From Clostridium carboxidivorans P7 (GTDB lineage: Bacteria > Bacillota > Clostridia > Clostridiales > Clostridiaceae), in the NCBI RefSeq assembly GCF_001038625.1, contig NZ_CP011803.1:248001-312000 (forward strand): a DNA stretch of 64,000 nt, read 5' to 3'. The stretch's first letter is position 1; each line of letters starts with the position of its first letter. A model generated the notes under the pieces. The model was given only the letters and a program-made list of their open reading frames with translations. It was not told where the DNA came from and made no database searches. Positions 46,129 through 54,567 of the stretch are shown here, in pieces. The position numbers and the translations under genes are program-made.

Positions 46129-47835
46129 ATGTTTTTACAAAAATGCTTTGAAGCAGTAATTGAAAATATAGATGAAGCTGTAATAGCAATTGATAATAAT
46201 GGACTTTTAATTGTTATTAATAAAATGGCAGAATGTTCTCTTGGAATTAATGCTGAGAAAGATATTGGGAAACATGTGGAAGAGGTTATACCTGAAACGA
46301 ATCTCATTAGAATTTTAGAAATGGGAAAAATTGAATTATCACAAAAATTTCTAGCAAGTGGGAGAGAATTTATAACAAATAGAATTCCAGTAATTATAGA
46401 TGAAAAAGTTGAAGGTGTAATAGCTATTTTTAGAGATGTAACTGATCATAAAAAGATGCAAAAGGAGTTAACTGAGGATAGGGTATATATAGACATTTTA
46501 GATACAATACTTGAAACTCTTAATGAATGTATAGTTGTAATAGACGGAAATGGTATTATTACAATGATGAGTGAATCATATAAAGAGTTTCTAGGTTGTA
46601 GCAATTCTGAGGGAAAATTCGTAGAAGATGTAATAGAAAATACAAGAATGTATAAAGTAATACAAACTGGAAATTTAGAAATAGGTGATGTACAAGAGAT
46701 AAATGGAAATAAGATGGTTGCAATGCGTGTGCCATTGAAAAAGGATGGTAAGGTTATTGGAGCAGTAGGAAAGGTGATATTTAAAGATATTGGTGATTTT
46801 CATACATTGAGTAAGAAACTAAATAGCTTAGAAAAGGAAGTAGAATTTTATAAAAATCAACTAGGAAAAGAGAGAAAAGCAAAATACTCTATTAAAAATA
46901 TTATAGGAGAATCCGATAAAATTAATAAGTTAAAAGCTTTAACAAAAAGAGTAGGAAATACAAGTTCAAATGTTTTAATAACAGGTGAAAGTGGTACTGG
47001 AAAAGAATTGTTTGCTCATGCAATTCATAATACAAGTAAAAGATGGCTAGGTCCATTTGTTAAGGTTAATTGTGCTGCTATTCCTTCAGATTTATTAGAG
47101 GGTGAGCTATTTGGTTATGAGGAAGGTGCTTTTACTGGAGCTAAAAAAGGTGGCAAAATAGGAAAGTTTGAGTTAGCAAATGGAGGAACTATATTTTTAG
47201 ATGAAATAGGTGATATGCCTATGAATATGCAAGTTAAGATTTTAAGAACAATTCAAGAAAGAGAAATTGAAAGAGTAGGAGGTAATGTTCTAAAAGAAAT
47301 TGATGTTAGAATTATTGCTGCTACTAATAAAAATCTTGAAGAAAGCGTGAAAGAAGGAAAGTTTAGAGAAGATTTGTATTATAGACTTAATGTCATGAAA
47401 ATTGTTTTACCACCACTAAGAGAAAGAAAAGACGATATTCCCATATTGGCAAATTCTTTAAGAATTAAAATTGCTAAAAGATTTGGAATATATGTAGAAG
47501 GAATATCAAAAGAAGCTTTACAATGTCTAATTAATTACGATTGGCCAGGAAATATTAGAGAACTTGAAAATGTTATTGAAAGGGCAATAAATTTATTGGA
47601 CTCAGATTTAATAATAAAATTGGAGCACCTTCCGGAAAAATTGACCAAATGTAAGTTTAAACGCTATATTAGCGATGGAAAATACTTAAAGGATATAGTT
47701 GAAGAGGTGGAAAAGGAAATTATTACTGAATGTTTAGAAAAAACTAATTGGAATAAGAATAAAACAGCTCAATTACTTGGTATAAGTAGAGCTGGATTAT
47801 ATAAAAAGCTAGAAGAGTATAAATTAGAAAGTTAG
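46129..47835 (+). CDS. Sigma-54-dependent activator with PAS sensor domains
   Basis: A 568-residue enhancer-binding protein. Two PAS domains (about residues 5-115 and 120-230; EAVIAIDNNGLLIVINKMAE and ECIVVIDGNGIITMMSESYKEF) and a short coiled coil precede the AAA+ domain: Walker A GESGTGKE (286), the sigma-54 contact loop GAFTGA (333), Walker B TIFLDEIGDM. A Fis-type HTH ends the protein (NWNKNKTAQLLGISRAGLYKKL). It sits between two units that both have sigma-54 promoters and shared TGTA-N9-TACA sites, so it is the obvious activator of both. PAS domains suggest a small intracellular ligand, perhaps a short-chain acyl compound (inference). Confidence 0.92.
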   Translation: MFLQKCFEAVIENIDEAVIAIDNNGLLIVINKMAECSLGINAEKDIGKHVEEVIPETNLIRILEMGKIELSQKFLASGREFITNRIPVIIDEKVEGVIAIFRDVTDHKKMQKELTEDRVYIDILDTILETLNECIVVIDGNGIITMMSESYKEFLGCSNSEGKFVEDVIENTRMYKVIQTGNLEIGDVQEINGNKMVAMRVPLKKDGKVIGAVGKVIFKDIGDFHTLSKKLNSLEKEVEFYKNQLGKERKAKYSIKNIIGESDKINKLKALTKRVGNTSSNVLITGESGTGKELFAHAIHNTSKRWLGPFVKVNCAAIPSDLLEGELFGYEEGAFTGAKKGGKIGKFELANGGTIFLDEIGDMPMNMQVKILRTIQEREIERVGGNVLKEIDVRIIAATNKNLEESVKEGKFREDLYYRLNVMKIVLPPLRERKDDIPILANSLRIKIAKRFGIYVEGISKEALQCLINYDWPGNIRELENVIERAINLLDSDLIIKLEHLPEKLTKCKFKRYISDGKYLKDIVEEVEKEIITECLEKTNWNKNKTAQLLGISRAGLYKKLEEYKLES

Positions 47836-47837
47836 TT

Positions 47838-47878
47838 AAATAAACTTCTATGTAAGAATACGTAGAAGTTTATTTTTA
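47838..47878 (+). terminator. Terminator of the sigma-54 activator gene
   Basis: AAATAAACTTCTA pairs with TAGAAGTTTATTT, followed by TTATAA, 3 bp after the stop. Confidence 0.75.
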
Positions 47879-47917
47879 TAAAGGCACAAAATAGTAATAA
47901 GTTTTTTTGAAGAATAA

Positions 47918-47951
47918 TGTAAAAAAAATGAACATGTAAAAAATATATACA
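47918..47951 (+). promoter_or_regulatory. Tandem upstream activator sites of the CoA-transferase unit
   Basis: TGTA-N9-AACA (47918-47934) and TGTA-N9-TACA (47935-47951) abut each other, mirroring the pair at 38832 before crt. Confidence 0.65.
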
Positions 47952-48000
47952 TAAAAAAAATTCAGACAATTCCACAATTATACTAAGCAAAGCATATATG

Positions 48001-48017
48001 TGTACATTAAATATACA
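48001..48017 (+). promoter_or_regulatory. Third upstream activator site of the CoA-transferase unit
   Basis: TGTA-N9-TACA, 49 bp after the tandem pair and 111 bp before the -24 box. Confidence 0.6.
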
Positions 48018-48128
48018 TTGAATATAATTTGCTTTTTTTTTATATTTAAATTTGACTATAAGTATTCATGAAGTAGTTGATATTTAAAGGTTTTCAAAAA
48101 TTAAAAATAAATTAAAATGGTTTGAATT

Positions 48129-48144
48129 TGGCATGATTGTTGCT
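48129..48144 (+). promoter_or_regulatory. Sigma-54 promoter of the CoA-transferase/GntP unit
   Basis: TGGCATGATTGTTGCT matches the -24/-12 consensus TGGCAC-N5-TTGCW at all fixed positions except one (T for C). It is 47 bp before the ATG. Confidence 0.85.
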
Positions 48145-48190
48145 TTATATTAAGAATATAAAATAAAGATTGTATGAAAGGAGATAAAAT

Positions 48191-49744
48191 ATGAAGTCAA
48201 AGATTGTTTCAAAAGAACAGGCAATTGATTTGATAAAGGAAGGAGATACTGTTGCCATAGGAGGTTTTATAGGATGTGGTCATCCAGAAGAAATTACATT
48301 AGAAATAGAAAAAAGATATTTAGAAAGGCAAACTCCTAAAAATTTAACATTAGTTTATGCAGCTGGTCAGGGTGACAGTCAAGATAAAGGGTTAAATCAT
48401 CTTGGACATGAAGGATTGGTAAGTAAAGTAATAGGAGGACACTGGGGGTTAGCACCAAAACTTCAGAAATTAGCACTAGATAACAAAATTAAAGCATATA
48501 ACTTGCCTCAAGGAGTTGTATCGCATTTATATAGGGATATTGCAGCTGGAAAACCAGGTACACTCACTCATGTTGGTTTAAAAACTTTTGTAGATCCAAG
48601 AATTGAAGGTGGTAAGCTTAATAAGGTAACTACTGAAGATATAGTAAAGGTTGTCAATATAGAAGATAAAGAATATCTATTATACAAAGCTTTTCCTATA
48701 GATGTAGTAATTTTAAGAGCCACTTATGCAGATGAAAATGGAAATGCAACTTTAGAAAAAGAAGCTGCAATACTTGATGGAACATCCATGGCTCAAGCAG
48801 CCAAAAATTCAGGTGGAATAGTAATTATACAAGTTGAAAAAATTGTTGCAAAGGGTTCTTTAGATCCAAGGAAAGTTAAAATTCCAGGTGTATATGTTGA
48901 TGCTATAGTTGTAGCAGAACCTCAAAATCATATGCAGACTTTTGGAGAATTTTATAATCCATCTTACTCTGGAGAAGTTAAATTGCCAGTAAATTCAATT
49001 GATTCGTTACCTCTTGATGAAAGAAAAGTAATAGCAAGAAGAGCTGCGATGGAACTTGTACCTAATTCAGTTACTAATTTAGGAATTGGAGTGCCAGAAG
49101 GAGTTGCTATAGTTGCAAATGAAGAAGGAATTGGGCATGAGATGACTTTGACTGTAGAAGCTGGAGGGATAGGTGGAGTACCTGCAGGAGGATTAAGTTT
49201 TGGTGCATCAACGAATCCTGAGAGTATATTGGATCAAGCAAGTCAATTTGATTTCTATGATGGCGGTGGATTGGATGTAGCTTTCTTAGGCTTGGCTCAG
49301 TGTGATAAAGTCGGCAATGTAAACGTTAGCAAATTTGGGCCTAAAATTGCAGGTTGTGGAGGCTTTATTAACATTACTCAAAATGCTAAAAAGGTTGTAT
49401 ATTGTGGAACTTTTACTGCTGGTGGTTTAAAGGTTAAAGTTGGAAATGGCAATTTGACAATAGAAAAGGATGGAAAGTTTAATAAATTTTTGAATGTTGT
49501 AGAACAAATTACTTTTAGTGGTGAATATGCATCAAGTGTAGGTCAAAATGTTTTATACATTACTGAAAGAGCAGTATTTAGATTGACTAAGGAAGGTTTA
49601 GTATTGGAAGAAATTGCTCCAGGAATAGATTTAGAAAAAGATATATTAGATCATATGGATTTTAAGCCAATAATGTCTCAAAGATTAAAACTTATGGATG
49701 AAAATATTTTCAAAGATGAACTTATTGGCATAAAGATTGGTTAA
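48191..49744 (+). CDS. Acyl-CoA:acetate CoA-transferase (propionate CoA-transferase/YdiF type)
   Basis: A 517-residue single-chain class I CoA-transferase with both alpha-like ([18 protein letters not shown]) and beta-like halves. The catalytic Glu is residue 323 in [13 protein letters not shown], matching Glu324 of Clostridium propionicum propionate CoA-transferase as I recall it. It moves CoA between acetyl- or butyryl-CoA and a short-chain acid. GAAAGGAG precedes the ATG. Cotranscribed with a GntP permease from a sigma-54 promoter, so it probably activates an imported acid; production of free butyrate is an alternative. Confidence 0.92.
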   Translation: MKSKIVSKEQAIDLIKEGDTVAIGGFIGCGHPEEITLEIEKRYLERQTPKNLTLVYAAGQGDSQDKGLNHLGHEGLVSKVIGGHWGLAPKLQKLALDNKIKAYNLPQGVVSHLYRDIAAGKPGTLTHVGLKTFVDPRIEGGKLNKVTTEDIVKVVNIEDKEYLLYKAFPIDVVILRATYADENGNATLEKEAAILDGTSMAQAAKNSGGIVIIQVEKIVAKGSLDPRKVKIPGVYVDAIVVAEPQNHMQTFGEFYNPSYSGEVKLPVNSIDSLPLDERKVIARRAAMELVPNSVTNLGIGVPEGVAIVANEEGIGHEMTLTVEAGGIGGVPAGGLSFGASTNPESILDQASQFDFYDGGGLDVAFLGLAQCDKVGNVNVSKFGPKIAGCGGFINITQNAKKVVYCGTFTAGGLKVKVGNGNLTIEKDGKFNKFLNVVEQITFSGEYASSVGQNVLYITERAVFRLTKEGLVLEEIAPGIDLEKDILDHMDFKPIMSQRLKLMDENIFKDELIGIKIG

Positions 49745-49792
49745 AAATTTATCAATAAGTAAAAATAATAAATTAATGGAGGTTTTTTATTT

Positions 49793-51187
49793 ATGGCAGT
49801 TTTAGGAATTTTTATAAGCTTAGGATTATTAATGTTTATGGCATATAAAGGGTTTTCCGTTATATTCTTTGCTCCTATTTTTGCATTATTAGCTGCTTTA
49901 TTTTCTGGAATGGCACTATTGCCGACATATACAGAAATATTCTTGCCAAATTTGGCTAGTTATGCAAAGGTGTATTTCCCATTTTTCTTATTGGGAGCTG
50001 TATTTGGTAAAGCAATGGAGGAATCTGGTGCAGCAAAATCTATTGCTAAGGCAATTGTTGAAAAGTTAGGAAAAAGAAATGCTATATTATCAGTTGTACT
50101 ATCAGCAGCAATCCTAACCTATGGAGGTGTAAGTCTTTTCGTTGTTGCCTTTGCGGTATATCCATTTGCAGCTTCTATTTTTAAAGAAGCGGACATCCCA
50201 AAGAGACTTGTTCCAGCAACTATTGCTTTGGGAGCCTTCTCATTTACTATGGATGCTCTTCCAGGGACACCTCAAATTCAAAACTCAATACCAATGAAAT
50301 TCTTTAACACAGATCTTTATGCTGCTCCAGTCTTTGGAACTTTAGGTACTATTATCATTTTAGCTGTTGGCATATTTTATTTGGAATTCCGTAAACGTAA
50401 AGCTCAAGCAGCGGGAGAAGGATATGGTGAAGGTCATACTAATGAACCTGTACTTCTTGAAGAAACTAGCTTGCCCAATCCATTTTTATCAGCACTACCA
50501 TTAATTTCAGTACTTGTTGTAACTTTAATTTTACAAAAAGTTATTTTCCCACATTGGGATATCACTTCTTGGGTAACACAAAAACCTTATAGTATGGCAA
50601 AAGATGGAGTTGTAGGTACAATGAATAACTGGGCGCTTATAATTGCACTTATTTTTGGTACTATCCTTGCTTTTGTAATTAACCCAATACGTATAAAAGG
50701 AAATGTAGCCAAGGCTATTAATGCAGGTGCAATAGGTTCTTTATTAGCTGTTATGAATACTTCTTCGGAGGTTGGCTTTGGAAACGTTATAAAAACACTT
50801 CCAGGATTTAAATCTATAGCACATGCTTTAATAAATATTAATCCTCATGGTAGCCCGCTTTTATCTGAAGCAGTTAGTGTAAATGTTTTGGCAGGAACAA
50901 CTGGTTCTGCATCAGGTGGTATGAGTATTGTATTAGATATGTTTGGTAAACATTATTTAGAGTGGGCTAAGACTTCTGGAATAAGTCCTGAACTACTACA
51001 CCGTGTAGCTGCCATGGCTTCTGGTGGTATGGATACATTACCTCATAATGGAGCAGTTATTACACTTTTAGGTATTGCAGGTTTAACTCATAAACAATCT
51101 TATAAAGATATTTTTGTTATTACTTTACTTAAAGCTGGAACTTGTTTCTTTTTAATATTCATGCAAAGCATTTTACATTTTGTTTAG
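49793..51187 (+). CDS. GntP family permease (short-chain acid/H+ symporter)
   Basis: A 464-residue permease with about 12-13 hydrophobic segments. Conserved GntP stretches are FFLLGAVFGKAMEESGAAKSIA, LPGTPQIQNSIP, TSSEVGFGNVI and GGMDTLPHNGAVITLL. GntP members carry gluconate, other sugar acids, or hydroxy acids such as 3-hydroxybutyrate. The partner CoA-transferase argues for a short-chain (hydroxy)acid rather than gluconate. AATGGAGG precedes the ATG; 49-bp gap to the transferase. Confidence 0.9.
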   Translation: MAVLGIFISLGLLMFMAYKGFSVIFFAPIFALLAALFSGMALLPTYTEIFLPNLASYAKVYFPFFLLGAVFGKAMEESGAAKSIAKAIVEKLGKRNAILSVVLSAAILTYGGVSLFVVAFAVYPFAASIFKEADIPKRLVPATIALGAFSFTMDALPGTPQIQNSIPMKFFNTDLYAAPVFGTLGTIIILAVGIFYLEFRKRKAQAAGEGYGEGHTNEPVLLEETSLPNPFLSALPLISVLVVTLILQKVIFPHWDITSWVTQKPYSMAKDGVVGTMNNWALIIALIFGTILAFVINPIRIKGNVAKAINAGAIGSLLAVMNTSSEVGFGNVIKTLPGFKSIAHALININPHGSPLLSEAVSVNVLAGTTGSASGGMSIVLDMFGKHYLEWAKTSGISPELLHRVAAMASGGMDTLPHNGAVITLLGIAGLTHKQSYKDIFVITLLKAGTCFFLIFMQSILHFV

Positions 51188-51240
51188 TTAATAATGAAAT
51201 AATTAAATTTCATTTGAATTGAAAAGTAATTTATGATTAA

Positions 51241-51294
51241 TTGGGAAAGTATCACAATTTAAATAAAAATATTGTGATACTTTCCCAATTTTTT
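51241..51294 (+). terminator. Terminator after the GntP gene
   Basis: An 18-bp perfect stem (TTGGGAAAGTATCACAAT / ATTGTGATACTTTCCCAA) with a 12-base loop and T6. The following 270 bp to the next gene are AT-rich with only a weak -10 box (TATAAT at 51524). Confidence 0.9.
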
Positions 51295-51569
51295 GTTGTA
51301 GCAAATTTTTGTAGTGGTTAGAATTAAAAATTAGATAATTAATCTAAATGAGGGTGATTATTAAAATAATTATTTAGTAACTATTTCATTAAGAAAAATT
51401 TATATTTAAGCGGTTTAGTATAAGAACTAGAAAAAGTCTATAAAATAAAGATTAAATTAGGTTTAACAGAGAATATAATCCATTTAAGAGCTAAGGTGTT
51501 TTTAAAAATTACATAAAAGGTACTATAATTAAAATCAAATCGAATATTAAGTTTTAGGAGGTAAATTCT

Positions 51570-51914
51570 ATGTTAGATAAACGAGAATTTAGTAAATGTG
51601 AAAAACTATTAGATAAATTATATAGTAAATGTACTTATAATGAATTTCTAGTAGCCTTTGATGTCGCTGTTAGAGCTTATCAAAGAATTTCCAAAAATGA
51701 CTCTATATTTTATCGTAACAATTTTTATTTAGGAGTGATTAGTTGTGAGGATAGACTTATTTCTACAGTTTGTGATTACTATTTAAATGGAAATGGACAA
51801 AAAGAAAATTTGAATGAAGATATTTTTCCTATGATAAATATTTTATCAGGAAATAAAGATAGCATATTGGCTAAGGAACTAAAAAAATTATTTTTAAATG
51901 TATATAATAATTAG
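51570..51914 (+). CDS. Hypothetical protein, helical
   Basis: A 114-residue cytoplasmic protein, mostly amphipathic helices, with three Cys (residues 10, 21, 50 approx.) in no metal-binding spacing. No recognised domain. TTTAGGAGGT precedes the ATG, and a TATAAT box lies 40 bp upstream, so it is probably expressed. It stands alone. No function is proposed. Confidence 0.65.
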   Translation: MLDKREFSKCEKLLDKLYSKCTYNEFLVAFDVAVRAYQRISKNDSIFYRNNFYLGVISCEDRLISTVCDYYLNGNGQKENLNEDIFPMINILSGNKDSILAKELKKLFLNVYNN

Positions 51915-52078
51915 ATGTGGAAGAATTCAAAAAACTTAGTGAATATATTCATAATGGCATATTTACAATTACAATTTTTAATTTTACCCTCTTATCCGTT
52001 AACTGATTGTAAATTCTATTCATTTTTTAATAAAAAATACGATACTTTACAGTTAGGATAAATTTAACAAGTTAATTT

Positions 52079-52117
52079 TAAAAATCAGAAAATATAAGTT
52101 AATTACTGATTTTTTTA
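52079..52117 (+). terminator. Hairpin with T-run upstream of 52145
   Basis: AAAAATCAG pairs with CTGATTTTTTT across a 17-base loop. It could end the preceding gene's transcript or act as a leader attenuator for the next gene, which starts 28 bp on. Confidence 0.5.
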
Positions 52118-52144
52118 TTAATGAAAAGTTAAGGGGGAAAAGGT

Positions 52145-53080
52145 TTGGAACAAAATACTAATGAACAAAAAAATACAGACATTAAAAAAGAAAAGAGAAA
52201 AAAGATTATTTCTAAAATTTTATCAAGTGCTTTAATTTTAATGGGAACTTTAATGCTGTATCCGACAGTTACACAACGTAAAGAAGGATATAATGAAAAT
52301 ATTGAGATGTTTCTTATTAATGTTGCTGCAGTTTATTTAATAACTCTAATAGTATGTTTGATAAGAAAAAAAATAACTTTTAAAGGAAAGAAAAAATCTT
52401 CATTGCTTCTTTTTTCTTCTGTACTTTTCTTTATTTCATTATGTAATTTTACAAATGCTGTAAAGGAAAATTCAAAGGAATTAGCAGCTGAAAAGTATGT
52501 TATGGCAGTATGTGAAAATACTAGAGATGATAATGCACTATTTAAAAGTAAAGAAAAGAGTGATTATGGAAAGTTAAATTCTTTAATTGCAATTATAAAG
52601 GAAGATGCTGATAAAACTTATTCTATTAATAAAAATTTTAAAAGTGAATTTAAGCAAAAAACTTCAAAGAACCAAATAACTTCTAATGATGTTTTAAGAA
52701 GTGAAGATAAAATTAAAGAATTTAGAACTAGTTTAAGTGAATTAAATAAGCTGTTTGTTAAATATGAAGCTGATTTAAATAGCAATAAGGCAAATTCCGA
52801 TAAAAAAATGTCTGGGTATAAAGGACAAGGTACTATATTTGAAAAGAATCTAATAAATGAATTTAATTTTTGGAGAAAAGAAAAGTATGATAATGCCATT
52901 AAAGATCTTAATAAAAAGAAAGTGTTAAGAGAAAAGATGGATAAATATCTTGAATTTATGGAATCTAAACAAGGAAGTTACAAGTTAATTAATAATAAGA
53001 TAATGTTTGAAAATCAAAGTGATGTAGATAAATGCAATTCACTCATAGAAGAAGTAAAGGAAGCAGGTACTAGCTGGTAA
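52145..53080 (+). CDS. Hypothetical membrane protein with extracytoplasmic helical domain
   Basis: A 311-residue protein starting at TTG (52145) after AAGGGGGAAAAGG. A Lys-rich N-terminus is followed by three hydrophobic segments (about residues 22-42, 55-75, 84-102), then about 200 residues of charged, probably coiled helix. No known domain. It lies 32 bp before the siroheme decarboxylase-type gene in the same direction; a functional link is not evident. No function is proposed. Confidence 0.68.
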   Translation: MEQNTNEQKNTDIKKEKRKKIISKILSSALILMGTLMLYPTVTQRKEGYNENIEMFLINVAAVYLITLIVCLIRKKITFKGKKKSSLLLFSSVLFFISLCNFTNAVKENSKELAAEKYVMAVCENTRDDNALFKSKEKSDYGKLNSLIAIIKEDADKTYSINKNFKSEFKQKTSKNQITSNDVLRSEDKIKEFRTSLSELNKLFVKYEADLNSNKANSDKKMSGYKGQGTIFEKNLINEFNFWRKEKYDNAIKDLNKKKVLREKMDKYLEFMESKQGSYKLINNKIMFENQSDVDKCNSLIEEVKEAGTSW

Positions 53081-53112
53081 AGCTTATGTAATTAAGAGTG
53101 GAGGTAGGAATA

Positions 53113-53580
53113 ATGCTAAGTGCTCTAGATAAATCTATAATTAGAAAACTTCAAGAAGATATTCCGTTAACACCTAGGCCTTATAAGGCAATGGCTGAAG
53201 AAATAGGCATTACAGAAGAAGAATTATTAAATAAGATAGAGGATTTTCAAAGTAAGGGCATACTTCGCAGAATAGGTGGAATTTTGAATCATAGGGAAGC
53301 AGGATTTGAGGCTAACGCAATGGTAGTGTGGATGGTTCCAGAAGATGATATCCAGAAAGTTGGAAAAACTATGGCTTCACTTAAAGAAGTAACTCATTGT
53401 TACGAAAGAGCTACTAGCAACAAATGGCCATATAATATTTTTACTATGGTTCATGGACAAAATAAAAAACAGTGTGAAGATATTATAAAAAAAATTTCTG
53501 ATACTATAAAAATTTCTGACTATAAAATTTTATATAGTACTGAAGAACTTAAAAAAACAAGCATGAAGTATTTTGAATAG
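53113..53580 (+). CDS. Siroheme decarboxylase subunit (AhbB/AhbA, Lrp-like), second copy
   Basis: A 155-residue Lrp-like protein with the family opening LDKSIIRKLQEDIPLTPRPYKAMAEEIG, the RRIGGILNHREAGFEANAMVVW stretch and HCYERATSNKWPYNIFTMVHG, which holds the catalytic-region His, Tyr and Arg of AhbB-type subunits. It is clearly paralogous to the gene at 36045 and probably its heterodimer partner. The ATG at 53113 lies 7 bases after GGAGGT; the GTG at 53098 overlaps the site. It is separated from the other heme-type genes by the butyrate region. Confidence 0.83.
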   Translation: MLSALDKSIIRKLQEDIPLTPRPYKAMAEEIGITEEELLNKIEDFQSKGILRRIGGILNHREAGFEANAMVVWMVPEDDIQKVGKTMASLKEVTHCYERATSNKWPYNIFTMVHGQNKKQCEDIIKKISDTIKISDYKILYSTEELKKTSMKYFE

Positions 53581-53692
53581 CAGTATCAAGCAATAGATAT
53601 ATTAGCAGTGGTAGCAATGGGATAAATTAAATTTATTTTTGGAATTATATGGTAAATATGGTGTTTATATAAAAGGAGAAAAGAAACTATTG

Positions 53693-53740
53693 AGCGCAGC
53701 TTTGAAGATTCGAAGAATCTTCAAGGTTTGCGCTATTTTT
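53693..53740 (+). terminator. Terminator after the ahb-type gene
   Basis: AGCGCA/TGCGCT outer stem with an inner 10-bp perfect stem TTGAAGATTC/GAATCTTCAA, followed by ATTTTTAT. Confidence 0.8.
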
Positions 53741-53789
53741 ATATGTATAGAAAAATTAACCAACATATTTTAACATATTTCGTCTTTAT

Positions 53790-53819
53790 TTGACAAAATT
53801 AGAACAATGAAGGTATAAT
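53790..53819 (+). promoter_or_regulatory. Promoter of the cheW-chemoreceptor unit
   Basis: TTGACA (53790-53795), 18-bp spacer, TATAAT (53814-53819), leaving a 200-nt leader that includes a short ORF at 53920. Confidence 0.75.
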
Positions 53820-53919
53820 TATATAAATACAAATTTAAGGTATCATTGACAAAAAAACTGATGGCAGTGTTTCCTTTTTTATCTTATATTAAAGAATTTA
53901 TTTTAAGAAAGGTTGTGAA

Positions 53920-54027
53920 ATGAATAATGTCAGAATATTCGGCCTAGTGAATAATATTAAACAATTGATTTTAAAAATTTTTTTGAATAAGAATCGAATG
54001 GAGATTATTTGTAAGAAAGTGAGATGA
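53920..54027 (+). CDS. Putative 35-residue leader peptide upstream of cheW
   Basis: ATG at 53920 after AAGAAAGG; 35 codons ending at TGA 54025-54027, only 4 bp before the cheW ATG. The peptide is basic with a hydrophobic centre (IKQLILKIFLNKNR) and no known family. cheW itself has only a weak site (GTGAGATGATAAT) inside the end of this ORF, so translational coupling is possible. It could also be a chance ORF. Confidence 0.45.
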   Translation: MNNVRIFGLVNNIKQLILKIFLNKNRMEIICKKVR

Positions 54028-54031
54028 TAAT

Positions 54032-54526
54032 ATGACAGATCTAATTGAAGAAAGATTAGAAATTGAGGAAGATACTCAAAAAGGTAGATTTTTAATGTTT
54101 TTGCTTGATAAGGAATCTTATGGAATAGAAATCAAGTATGTTACAGAAATTATAGGAATTCAACCAATAACGGAGATTCCTCAACTGCCTCAATATGTTA
54201 AAGGCATAATCAATCTACGGGGTAAGATAATTCCTATCATGGATGTAAGAATTCGCTTTAAAAAAGAACCGAGAGAGTATAACGATAGAACCTGTGTAAT
54301 TATCATAAATATTAATAACATATCTATAGGACTTATAGTAGACAGTGTGTCGGAGGTAATTGCAATTTTTGATGAAAATATTGTTAAGCCGCCACAAATA
54401 AACAATGGTTTTAATAGTAGATACATAAAGGGAATTGGTAAAGTTGGAAATGATGTAAAACTACTGCTTGATTGTGAAAAGCTATTTACAGAAGATGAAC
54501 TTCAAGATTTAGGAAAATCATTATAA
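54032..54526 (+). CDS. cheW: Chemotaxis coupling protein CheW
   Basis: A 164-residue CheW, linking chemoreceptors to the CheA kinase. The CheW fold is clear: FLLDKESYGIEIKYVTEI-like start, QLPQYVKGIINLRGKIIPIMDVRIRF with the conserved NLRG-x-x-(I/V)P-(I/V)(I/M)D, and DSVSEVI. Followed 42 bp later by a receptor gene in the same operon. Confidence 0.95.
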   Translation: MTDLIEERLEIEEDTQKGRFLMFLLDKESYGIEIKYVTEIIGIQPITEIPQLPQYVKGIINLRGKIIPIMDVRIRFKKEPREYNDRTCVIIININNISIGLIVDSVSEVIAIFDENIVKPPQINNGFNSRYIKGIGKVGNDVKLLLDCEKLFTEDELQDLGKSL

Positions 54527-54567
54527 ATCACAAGTACTAATTATAAACATAGGGAGGAAATAAATAA

